Of a stretch of DNA of 64,000 nucleotides, positions 13,401 to 25,400 are shown piece after piece. Position numbers and translations under genes: made by a program. The notes beneath the pieces were generated by a model, which had not been told where the DNA came from, made no database searches, and was given only the letters and a program-made list of their open reading frames with translations. Source of the stretch: Chondrilla cf. caribensis (taxonomy: Eukaryota; Porifera; Demospongiae; Chondrillida; Chondrillidae); assembly GCA_964020155.1 (NCBI GenBank), contig OZ026555.1, positions 2,210,282-2,274,281 on the forward strand, given 5' to 3'. The stretch's first letter is position 1. Every line of letters starts with the position of its first letter.

Positions 13401-16400
13401 GTAGCGTTTTACGAAAGAAAGACTGAAATGAATCGAGGCGGTTCGTATTCGTCCTTACAAAATGGAACGGGAACCAACTTTTGCCTCCTCCTAGGACGTA
13501 TTTATCTAACCTCTCGACAAAGGTACATATATAGCACCTCAGATTACTTATTACAGGGGTATAATTAATTCAGAGATCATTTTGTACACTACAGTACTAC
13601 ACCAAGACATACAATGGTGTCCTTAGTATGGAGGTTTTCAGATGTTCGTAACAGAGAGGTAACACTGCATTATTTGTAAAGACAGGTGTGATTGAAAGTG
13701 TAGGAACTGCAAGACCATGAGTATATATAATTTGAAGGTATATTATGATTAAAATAATGTATAACTAAACAATTTTGAGCTAGTGAGATCCACTTGTATA
13801 GATATAATGCATGGTGGAATATAGCCAGAGAGAATGATATTATCATGGTGAGGTTGTACAATATTCAGGAGTTCCAGCTCTTTCCATACAGTACACTGAA
13901 CTTACATCAGCCAACTTCATGGTAACATCCAGTTCCTCTAAATCCTCAGCACCTCCCACTCCACAGAGGATTGCTGCCCACTCTGTTGGAGAGAGATCCA
14001 ATGTCAGCTGACTTGTGAGACATGGAACCAGTAACAGCTTCAGTGAAGACATCCATGATTCATCATGTTCTGTGATAAAAATGGACAAAATAACAAAAAT
14101 CAATGACTATAGATTTTGAATAGATAGCTTTAAAGGATCCAGTACATCCCATGCTCAAAGTGGTAATACAAACACAAACATTTTGTAGATCCTAATAATA
14201 AAAGATTACTTCAACACACACTCATGTACATATTGTAGAGAATCATGTACATATGTCTGTGTGAAGGTTTAATTGTTGTTCTTATGAGTGATGTTTGTTT
14301 ATGATTTGTTGCAAGCATGCTCAGTGTGTCAGTCAGACATGTGTATTTCAGAAGTGAATAATGAGTGAAATGTGTACAAGTTGATAGTAGGCCAGTATGC
14401 AGTTAGGTTAACATACTACAGTAATCCAAACAGCTGCTATTTTGTTGTATGTTGTTGTGAACCCAAGCTTGGAGTAATCATGGCCACATACGGTACAATC
14501 AGCAGGTTCATTGTGACTACAGTGGCCTATTGGGAACTAGTAATTTGAGATGAAAAAGCTCTCGGTTCTACTGGTTGGTGCAGGATGGCATACTAGAGAA
14601 GGTTGAGCACAGTAAGCGGACAGCACCCATTGTCCCTGTTCCTGAGGAGAGCAGGAAATTTTGAGACTGAGCACTCAACTCCTAGTGCACACATGCAGGG
14701 TGAATATGTCTGCATGGTCAATGTCCATTGAAGTCAGTAGCAAAAGAGCTATCATACATGTCAACAGTATGACAGGTTCAAGTGTGTCAACTTACCAGAG
14801 GAACAGTTCTCTAAGCAGTCAATCACCAAGTGCTGTACATTTTGGCATAATGATATCCCCTTTAGTAGTGCCCTCACAATAGACTTTTTTAGCTCAGTCC
14901 ACTCTTCCTACAGGTGACCGAATGTAATATGTACAAGAAATAACACAATTTCCACACAATGTGATGTAATCATAATTAACATATGCACAAAACGGTAGTT
15001 GACACAGAATCTGTGTACATGCTGAATAGGTAGCCAGTACATGCTGGAGTCTTCCATAAAACTATACAAAGTATGAATCATCATTTCCTTTCATAGGATA
15101 CTTACATGTGACAGTCCCGGGTAGAAAACGAACATTAGTGCTTGACGGTCAAAACTTACGGTACTACAAACTAGTTTCCAAGGACCGAGGCAACCTAAGA
15201 GCACTTGTAGCTTGCCCAGTGATAAAGTTAGCCTGTCGCTGTTGATGACGCTAAGAAACAACGTATCCCAATGAACTATACGTAGCCCAGCAGGGTAAAG
15301 GCCACGGTGAAAGTATGAAACCCACACCTGGTTGACGTGAAGTTTAGCACGCCGATTTACAGCAATCACTCGAATACTGCCTTTTCATTGTGTCCTGTCT
15401 CTATGATATGTCTACCTGTTCATGATATTAATCACACTTGGGTAGACTATAGAGCCTGAAAAGACTTGTGCATAATTTTATACTGTGTACAGTTGCATTA
15501 ACAGGAATTACAGCTAAGAAATTCACAAACAACGTTGAGTTGCCATTATCTCGAAAAGTTGAATGTGGAATAACATTCGTTTTCTACCCGTGACTGCCAC
15601 ACATATAGTGGTGGTTTAAAGTATCGATACTAAAACTTGTGGGCCACTCCCAAGTGCTCGCATGTGCTTGTACGTGTTCTCGTGTGCACTCGTATGAGTA
15701 CTTCAGTCCTTTGTTGTAAAGGCGTTAATTGTATTCAAGGTGTTTCAGATCATACTGTTAGGACCGTATGTGCTAGAGTGCCACAGAAAAGTTCCCTATC
15801 ACATAAGATGCTCGAATAACAATATGATTTGTACACAATGACCCACTCACTGTTGCATAAGAGGACAGTAAAATGTCGCTTTTCACCTGCACCATACATA
15901 AATACAAACAGATGGAACTAAACTTAATGGTTATTTATGAGAACTGTACTTCATGTCCGTACATATTCAAACCATGCACCACCTATTCACACATATTTTT
16001 ATCATATTTCACTGTTTACAGAATAAAGCCACAATGTTATGGATAACATGGTTGGTGTGCACTGTGCACGTCATACCTGAGACACTACATACGTACTATA
16101 CAAGAATAAGAATATTGACAATTGCTACACTACTGTGAATTATGACTTCCACTTCTTGAAATCATGCAAGGTTCTTGTCTGATATGACTTGTGTATGTGA
16201 GTGTAAGTAACATTTTGACTTGTACCACATACACTGCCACTTTCCATGGCAATGGTTAATGGACACTTTAAATCCTTGCATAATCATGGTAGTTGCAGTC
16301 TCATATATACCCAGACAATTGTATGTATTACACTATTCAGGATGTGTCCATTTATTGTTGGTTAGCTTCAGGTACGCGGAAGTACACAGATGATAATACG

Positions 16401-19400
16401 TGCACCAGCAGGTGGCAGTTACAATACTTCTGACCAATACTGGAATATATTTGTAGGGACAGCAAACCTATCAATAATTCTCTGTTGGAGTTGTCAAACA
16501 CAGGTGTAATGATATACTTCACATGCATGTCACTTGCTATGTCACTTGCTTTTTAAATTGCAGCAAACTATCATCAAATCAATTGCTGCAAGATACAGCA
16601 AGTTTAGAAGCACAATGTAGCTTATAATCAAAATGTTATATTAGATCGTAACAGCTTTCAGTGGTACAACCAATGCCCAGCTGTACAACAGTTATGTCAA
16701 CAAATAACAGTAACAACCAATATAATACACACCAAGTAGTAGCTTAGCTTAGCTTAACCACTTAGCTTTCGTATCTGTCATACGCCTGCTTACTTATATA
16801 TGATCATCTATGATTTAAGATTAGATGAAATGATTAAACCCACTAAAAACCGAGTAGACTAGGAGTAGTAGTGAAGATATCTAACGAAGTTAGTAAAAGA
16901 ACTGTAACATCGACTCGCGATAATCCACACAGCCGTGTGGTCTCGCCGGTGTGTGATTGCAGTTAGCAGTAGTCACCGGTGTAGTATGAAGGGAGAATTG
17001 TGGAGGCTGGTTTCTGTGGTGGCTTCGTGGCTCAGTGGTTTATGATGGCTTTAGTCAGACACCCTGGGTTCGAGTCCCGCGGTTGCCGGTTTTTCGCTTT
17101 TCTTCTTTCTCCCTTAGCAGGCTGAATTCCACTTAGCTTTCGTATACACCAAGTAGTAATACACTAGTGATCACTTACATAATGTCTAATCTTCATCTTC
17201 ACTGTTTTACACTTGCATTGTGACCATACTTCACACAATTCCTTCTCATCCACTGGAGTCTTGTCCTGGTCAGGAATGATGAGATGTAATGGAACAACTT
17301 CAATAAATCATGTCATCTTGTTCAAAACTCACTGACAAACATTCCTCATAACCTGAAGGCATCAAATCTATTACCATACGGTATACTAACTCTACCAGAT
17401 AAAGGTTGCACTGGAATGAGCAGTATTGACAAACAGCTTGAACAACACTACACACAGTCTATGTAAATTGCGAACAATTCAATTTCAATAGCACCTACAC
17501 ACACAGACTACTCTATTTGACAAATAATATAAATTATTGTTGCAGCATTAATAATTATACATATGCACTATGTCCAGCAGGTACATACTTGACAACATGT
17601 AGACCAGACTAAATCTGAACTCAATACTGTACTGACTGAAGGTAATTACACCAAACCCTCACATACCCCTCACCATTCGTTGATGAGCACTCGTACAATC
17701 ACCACCTTTATGGAGGTGTTATGTACTCATTCAACCTCTCCATAAATGTACATATACATACGGTAGGTGCCAAAGTAAAGTTTACGTTACAAACGGTGTT
17801 AATCTATACTAACTAATACAATAACTTAACTACAATAACTTGTGTAAGTATTATCATGTATCATTCAAGTCTGATTTTATCCTGGAGAAAAATGTGATCA
17901 AGCAACCATGGTGTATAGCACTAGTGATTACGTTAAGCAGAGTATTTCAGTTCACTATTTTAATGGCATCAAGTTACCTACTAATAAGTTCTTTGAGAGA
18001 GAAAGAGATTAGTACAACAGAGATGGGCCAGAATATATAATTTTATCAAGAGTTCACTGGTTCGATTGAGAAACACCATTTTCTTCATTCTAGAAGACAA
18101 GTGTCCTCTGTTTTGACGAATCCATTTGTGGTAGTTATATTCATTACTGAAGCGACGAGAACTCAATGTCCACTCACAAAAGTTGATACTATTACCTTCA
18201 GTCAGCACTGTACCCTCCATGATATATATTCTATTGTGGAGGTACTCACATACTAGATGCACTTGTACAGACAGTGGAACCTCTCCATTAAGGACACTTG
18301 GGGACCTCCATTTATGTCCTTAGAGAGCTAACACTGTATTATATGTAATGGAAAGTGTGCAAACTGCAAGGCCATGAGTAGCTATGATATATAGATTTTG
18401 GGTTGTATTAAAGAAATAATATATATTATACATTCTGGTGAATAACTTTATGTTGATGAGATTCAAATAAGATGAGATAAGTATAAATGCATGGTGGAAT
18501 ATAGCCAGACAGAATGATATTATCATGGTGAGGTTGTACAATATTCAGGAGTTCCAGCTCTTTCTATACAGTACACTGAACTTACATCAGTCAACCACAT
18601 GGTAAAATTCAGTTCCTCTAAGTCCTTAGCACCTCCCACTCCACAGAGGATTGCTGCCCACTCTGTTGGAGAGAGATCCAATGTCAGCTGACTTGTGAGA
18701 CATGGAACCAGTAACAGCTTCAGTGAAGACATCCATGATTCATCATGTTCTGTGATAAAAATGGACAAAATAACAAAAATCAATGACTATAGATTTTGAA
18801 TAGATAGCTTTAAAGGATCCAGTACATCCCATGCTCAAAGTGGCAATACAAACACAAACATTTTGTAGATCATAATAATAAAAGATTGCTTCAACACACA
18901 CTCATGTACTTATTGTAGAGAATGATGTACGTATGTCTGTGTGAAGGTTTAATTGCTGTTATTATGTTATATGCTATAATCGATTTGTTGCTAGCATGCT
19001 CAGTGTGTCAGTCAGACATGTGTATTTCAGAAGTGAATACTGAGTGAAATGTGTACAAGTTGATAGTAGACCAGTATGCAGTTAGGTTACCATACTACAG
19101 TAAGTTGGTAATTAGGATAAGAACAGCTAGTTGTGAACCCCAGATTGGATTAATCATGGCCACATATGATACAATTGGTGAGTTAAATGTGGAGAATGCA
19201 ACTATTGTGGCCAATCTGTAAGTTTTTATGGAGATGGACAGGATAGAATTGTGTGTGGTCTCTGTGATCAAGTTACACAAAAGAGTTTGCTGACGGAGAA
19301 GAACCTCACCTATCAGAAGGCAGCGGAGATTGCAAGAGGTAATGAATCAGCACCAAAGACTACACAGTAACTACAGGAGCTGGAAGGTGCCATCTAACCA

Positions 19401-22400
19401 ATTCAATGAATTGGTTAAAACAAATTTGGGTCTACTGTCACTTGTGGGATAACGAATATGAAAACTTACAAAGAACAGTTATGATGAAGGTTACCACTGA
19501 CAGTATGAGTGTGCACAAACACAGCCTATAAAAATGTCAGTATGGTCAATGTCCATTAAAGGGAGTAGGAAACAGCCATTACACAAGTCAACTGACAAGT
19601 GACAGGTTGAAGTCCGTCAACTTACATAAGGAACAGTTGTACCTGCAGTCAATCACCACAAGGGGCTATTATGTAAGTGGCATGGAAATTTGTTGTGCCA
19701 AAAGAAAACCGTCTGTAAAGTATTTCCAACAATTTGTAGATGATCCAACAATTATACTAACTAGGTGAAAAGGCACCCTTTGAGTACCCATATCTATCTA
19801 GGGTGTCGTGGGATGAACTCCGATTGGTTTAAGCTGGTTCAGGTTAGAATTGTTCAGAATGATGCACTATACAATACTCTGTTAACCTTCACCATTTGAT
19901 TATCATGCAGCCATGCTTGTCCTCACTCCCACATGTATCCCCTCAAAAACACACCATTATGTAATATGTACATCTACTATATCTACACACACTCAGGGTT
20001 CCTTTTAGGAAATGGAAGAAAGGGGGCAATTCCTGTCTCTTGAATGAAATTTCCCCTCCCCCTTGGAGATTCTTTATTCTCTAGTAACATTTCATTCAAG
20101 TCATGTTCTCCCTTCTTCTATTCCCTCCGCACACACACAAGCATGTACACAACACATACATATCTGAAGAACACTTGAGGGTCATAGATATAGGTCACCT
20201 AGCATGGGTGTAGGAGGGCAATTTAGATTTGGGGGGGGGGGGGGGCACTTGGTAGACCAGGCTGATAGCGGTTTGTTGGGTTGCCATTTTCTTCCACCAT
20301 GTGGCTAATCACATGACTTCCATATCATGTGACACTAATGGCCGCTCTCCAAATTATTTTTTTCTCAACTCTCAAGTTTGTTCTTTTTTTCATGATTGTT
20401 TGGGAACGATAGGGGTTAGCTCTTTGATAAGTTACTTTATTTGTTGTCAGGTAGACAGTATGCTAACTACAATTGTACCCAATACAAAACTTTGAAATTT
20501 TCTCACTAACTTCAAAGCAAAAACTTTTAAAGAATTTATTTCAAGGGGGGCATGTGCCCCGGGTGCCCCCCAGGTTCCTACGCCTATGCCTAAGGTTGCA
20601 CTAGTAAACATATTGTAGGCAAGGCTATACCAGAAGGCAGTACCACCAGGGTAGTATGAAAGGAGAATTGGGAGGGACTGGTTGCTGTGGTGGCTCGAAT
20701 AGCTTAGTGGTTATGGCGGCTTCAACTAGACACCCTGTGTTTGAGTCCCTCAGCTGCCAGTTATTCTCCCCTTTCTCCTTTCTTTGTTGAACAGGTTGAA
20801 TTGCATCAAGTGTTTACATCTATCACACACCTGCTAAATTATCTAGAATTGAACATTAAATTTCATGATGTGATCAGATTGATTGATTTAGATGCACAGA
20901 ATCGAAGATAATCAAATAATTTGTAAATAACACCATATATGATGTGGGAATATGGTATACACCACAGACAATGTACAGTCTTCTGCCATATTTCTGTAAT
21001 TGACCACTTCAGCAATTTTAGGACATCCGCATAACCTTCCATGAATATGGCCGTGGTTATCGAAAAATGGCTACCACATTTTTACGTATGATCAGACATT
21101 CACATTGTACTCATTCTGATCCAATCAAATTGAGGTCCACATTACACCTGTGAATTCCTCATATGTCCCCATCACACCTGGAAAATCTGTGAAATTCTGT
21201 GAATGTGAGATGTCGCTGACGAAATACAAAAGACAATGAGTTGTGAGTATTGCCAGTGATGTGAGGCTGAAGCTAGGGCAGATAGTGTACTGCGGTATGG
21301 ATTTTAACAACCTGCCAGACTGATGTGAGAACCCTCACTCAGTGGAAAGAAACGGGTAGCTACAAGGATCGGCCTAAAAATGAATCCGAAGACTGTTCCT
21401 GAGACGCACTATAGACATTTTGACGAAAAATGGCCCAAAACAACAATTGACTGTGTCGGATTTGTTGGATCTCTTAACAGATCAATTTGGAAGATTTCAA
21501 TGTTCTTACTCATTGTTCTTACTCATTGAGGACAATAGCCAGGGTTAGGCTGGAGTTAGGATGGACGTTCAGCACTACCTGATACTGCCAAGTTTTCTGT
21601 GATGCTAAAGCAAAGAGAGTGAAATGATACAAGGAGCACTTGTTGGAAGGAGAGAGATTCCACAATATCATTTTCACAGATAAATCCACCATGCAACTTG
21701 ATCGGCACCAACGAAAGTCGTTCAGAAAGTGAGGAGCCCTGCGTAAGCTTAAATATCACAACAAGCACCCTCCAAAATTACATGTGTGGGCTGGTATATC
21801 GAGAAGAGGAGCTACCAGCATTGTACTATAAGGCGGCATTATGACAGCGACCAGGTATGGAGATATTCTTTCAGCCTCCCTCATACCTTTCCTCAAGGGA
21901 CATTATCCATTGGGCCACACACTATACCAAGATGATGATCCGAAGCATACCAGCTGCTACATCCAAGGCTTTTTCATAAAGAACGATATCCAATGGTGGA
22001 GAAGCCCTGCGGAAAGCCCAAATCTGAACCCAATCGAGAAGGTTTGGGGGTTGATGAAGTGCTTTTTACGCGATAAGTTCAAATCAAAAAATATTGCACA
22101 TTTGAAGGCTGGCATCTGACTTTACTTGAAAAAGTTGACACCTGAAGATATAACGACCACTTGGAGTGAGTGATGCCTGACATCCTTCAAGTTGATGGAG
22201 CCCCTTCAGGACACTAAAACTGTTTTATTTTCAGTTTTATTTTATTCATGTACATATGACATTGTACCTTGTTTACCTCTACTTGTAATTTTACTCCATG
22301 GTACCTTAGAGTTTATTATTCTGAAAATTGTATGTTGTCTAGATTGCTTTGTGGTACCTGAATGTATTGAGAATAACGAGATCAAAACGTGAGTACTCTT

Positions 22401-25400
22401 TCGAAGGGACTGTCGACTAATAACCAATATCTTCATAAGGTAACATCAAATAAGAGCTAAGTAATGAAACTTTGAGCCTGGTCCAGCATTGTTCGTTCTC
22501 ATCTGTCCCTCAGAAGTCTCCGTAAAATTCGCACTACAACTGCAATTTCAGGTTCAGGTTTCAACAAATTACTCACAAATGTTTGTGGAAAATCCTGCGG
22601 AAATGTGTACTTTTCCTGTGGCATGCATGGTATTTATGTACTAACATGGTTCATCATGTGTTGTACAGTACATATTTCAGAAAATGTCCATGCAGTCAAA
22701 ATCCCCTATAATACACTTAAAGACACTTGCCATGTATTACCATTAGGACACGTATGTAATAGCTTGAAGAAGATTGCATCACTTTTGAGAGGACACTTTT
22801 CGAAGGATGGGCTGTGATCTAGATTGGATTCGTACGGATATCAAATATAGTGGCTTGGAGGTTTGTATGGGTAAAATTGAATTTTCGCCATTTTGTAAGT
22901 AAAATCAAAAACACTTTGTTAGAATTAATTATTCTTTATAGCAAAAATCGATCATAAATGTTCATATCAAACACCACATCCTTGCACAAGTTACATATGA
23001 AGAAGAAAAAACCTTGCTAAAGAGTTGACTTATAGCAAATTATTCTATTCAAATTTCCACTATTCGGTAGGACTAACTGACATGATAGAAAGACACTCTA
23101 TAGATGTCACATCAAGAATTAACAGTAAAGCTCTGTTGCATTCAATTAACTGATAAGTGTTGCAAGTTAGTTTCATTAACTATTTGTAGGATTGATACCA
23201 TACACACTCCTAACACAAACCACATCAGACCTGCAATGACTATGTATACATGTACTTACCATAGGATTCCCTTATAGACGTCGGAGAGTCAGCATTACAA
23301 ATCAAGTGTTGTACATTTTGGGAAGATGACAATTCCTTCATAAGTACTTTCATAATAGACATCATCGACTTGAAGATACTTAACCTACTCTGATGCTACA
23401 TGTGTACAGATCAAGATGACAAGTCAGACACAATTTACATCAGATTAGAAGTAAAATGTGTTCAACACAAAAACACTTCATGTTAAATGCATTTGACCTG
23501 TTGTCAATTAGCGTGTCATTACAGAGTAGAGAGAATATTTTATTGTATGTTTGTATATAGCTATTCAGTAAAAATGATCTGTCTTATACTTACAGCAATC
23601 ATCTCAGGGAAGGATAACTTCACAGTTTTCCACTTGGCATCAGAATCCTCCTGGAAATGTATAAATAATAAATACATAATTTACAATAAATAAATAAACG
23701 TACAACTTCAACATGTGCATACTCCACTAATTGTCCATAATTAACACACAGACACACACACACATACATAGGTAAAACAACAGATGAGCAACACACACTT
23801 CGTGTGATCTAGCATGTGTCCCTGTGTAAACATCATGTATGTGCAATGATAAAAAATAAGTACAATAGTGGGATAATCTTGGTTTTCCATACATAATATC
23901 ATGATTTAGTGGATAATGAGCACTGCCAGTTTAGTAGACAAAAGGTGTAGTACATACACAAGTAGGTGGTGATACAGATGAGCAGTATTGTGTGACAAAT
24001 TCTGTATCCCATTGTGTTGGTGTTCTTAATTAGTTCAAAAATGCCACCACAGTATACAACATTGTGTGCAAGTTTACACACCCAAAAATACCTATTAAAT
24101 AATTATTTTTTGTCTAGCAAGAACTTTTAAATTTGCCTAGGTTTGCTTGTTCAAATTTGTATATGGATGGTATAAACTTCAGTATTTATTCTCTAGTTGG
24201 AGGATTTCAAAAAGGTGATCTACAAATATTTACCTACTTTCATTCTACCGGCTTTTCCTTGTAAGATTTCCTTCAATTATCCACTCCAAGCAACAATACT
24301 AAACTAGAGCCTCAATATGGCACAGAAGAGAAGTTAGCTATACATTAACTCCCAGCTATGGTACTGATCATATAAAACAGAACATTCCACAGGTGTAGAA
24401 CAGGCAAACCTGTACCCGTTCTGTACCTGTACCCATAAAACGGGAACGTCCGTTTAGTAGGTGAGTTGCCGAATTTGACGATTGCAAAAATGTACACCTA
24501 TGCAGCCATAATAATGATTACAATTATAACGTGGATTTTAGTGATAAATTTGATGCAGTATCTCCAGTTCATAATGTTACAGTTTGTTGGAAAATGTTTT
24601 ATTCGAGTTACAGTACGGTTCATGGAAAAGGTAACCTTTTTGTCGGTTGCCATATAATCGGTTAACCGTTATCATCAACGGAATATCGGTTAAAAGTAAC
24701 GCAATATCCGTTAGCGGTTAATCCGTTAACAGTTAATCCGTTAACAGTTAATCTGTTAACCGGTAACGTGCTAATTATATGACGTCACTTGTTATGACTA
24801 CAACTAGTGGAACGTGTCAATTCGTTGTGTTAACGTACTCGAGTTTTCGATCGTGTTTTTTCAGCGCTAAACCTCAGCTTCTCTGCAATGGATAAAGTTC
24901 TTGTTAAATATATTGACAACAAATCAGCTAGATATGACGGAAAGAACTATTGGGAGTCATTATCAAAGATTAGAAGAACTGTTGGAGCATCTGGAAAAAT
25001 GAAGATTGGTGAAAACGTTGCAGTGAAGACCAAGTCAAAAATATGGAAAGCAATTGTTGTCAGCACAGAGGAGCCAACTAAACCTAGTCCCGCAAAGAAG
25101 AAAAGAAGACAAACAAAAAGTAGATGCAGTTCCAATGTTCCCTATCATACAGAGAGCATAATGATGTCTTTCCCTGCCGCAAAGAGTACTCCCACCACTC
25201 AAGATCAGGCAATTTTGAACTCTTCCATTCAATCATCATCTTCAGACTCACCCCATGCAACATCCACTTGTGACCCACTCAACCCCCACTCACCACCCAC
25301 TCCAGACATTTTCGTTACCCATCAGACAACTGATTCACTTACCCCTCACACGATACCCATTGCAGACTCACTTACCCCTTACATAGCACCAGCTACAAAC

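Noticed and set aside
17020..17095. Functional tRNA gene
   Set aside because: A and B boxes are good but the acceptor stem does not pair, and the segment lies inside an insertion with target duplications. It is a SINE head.
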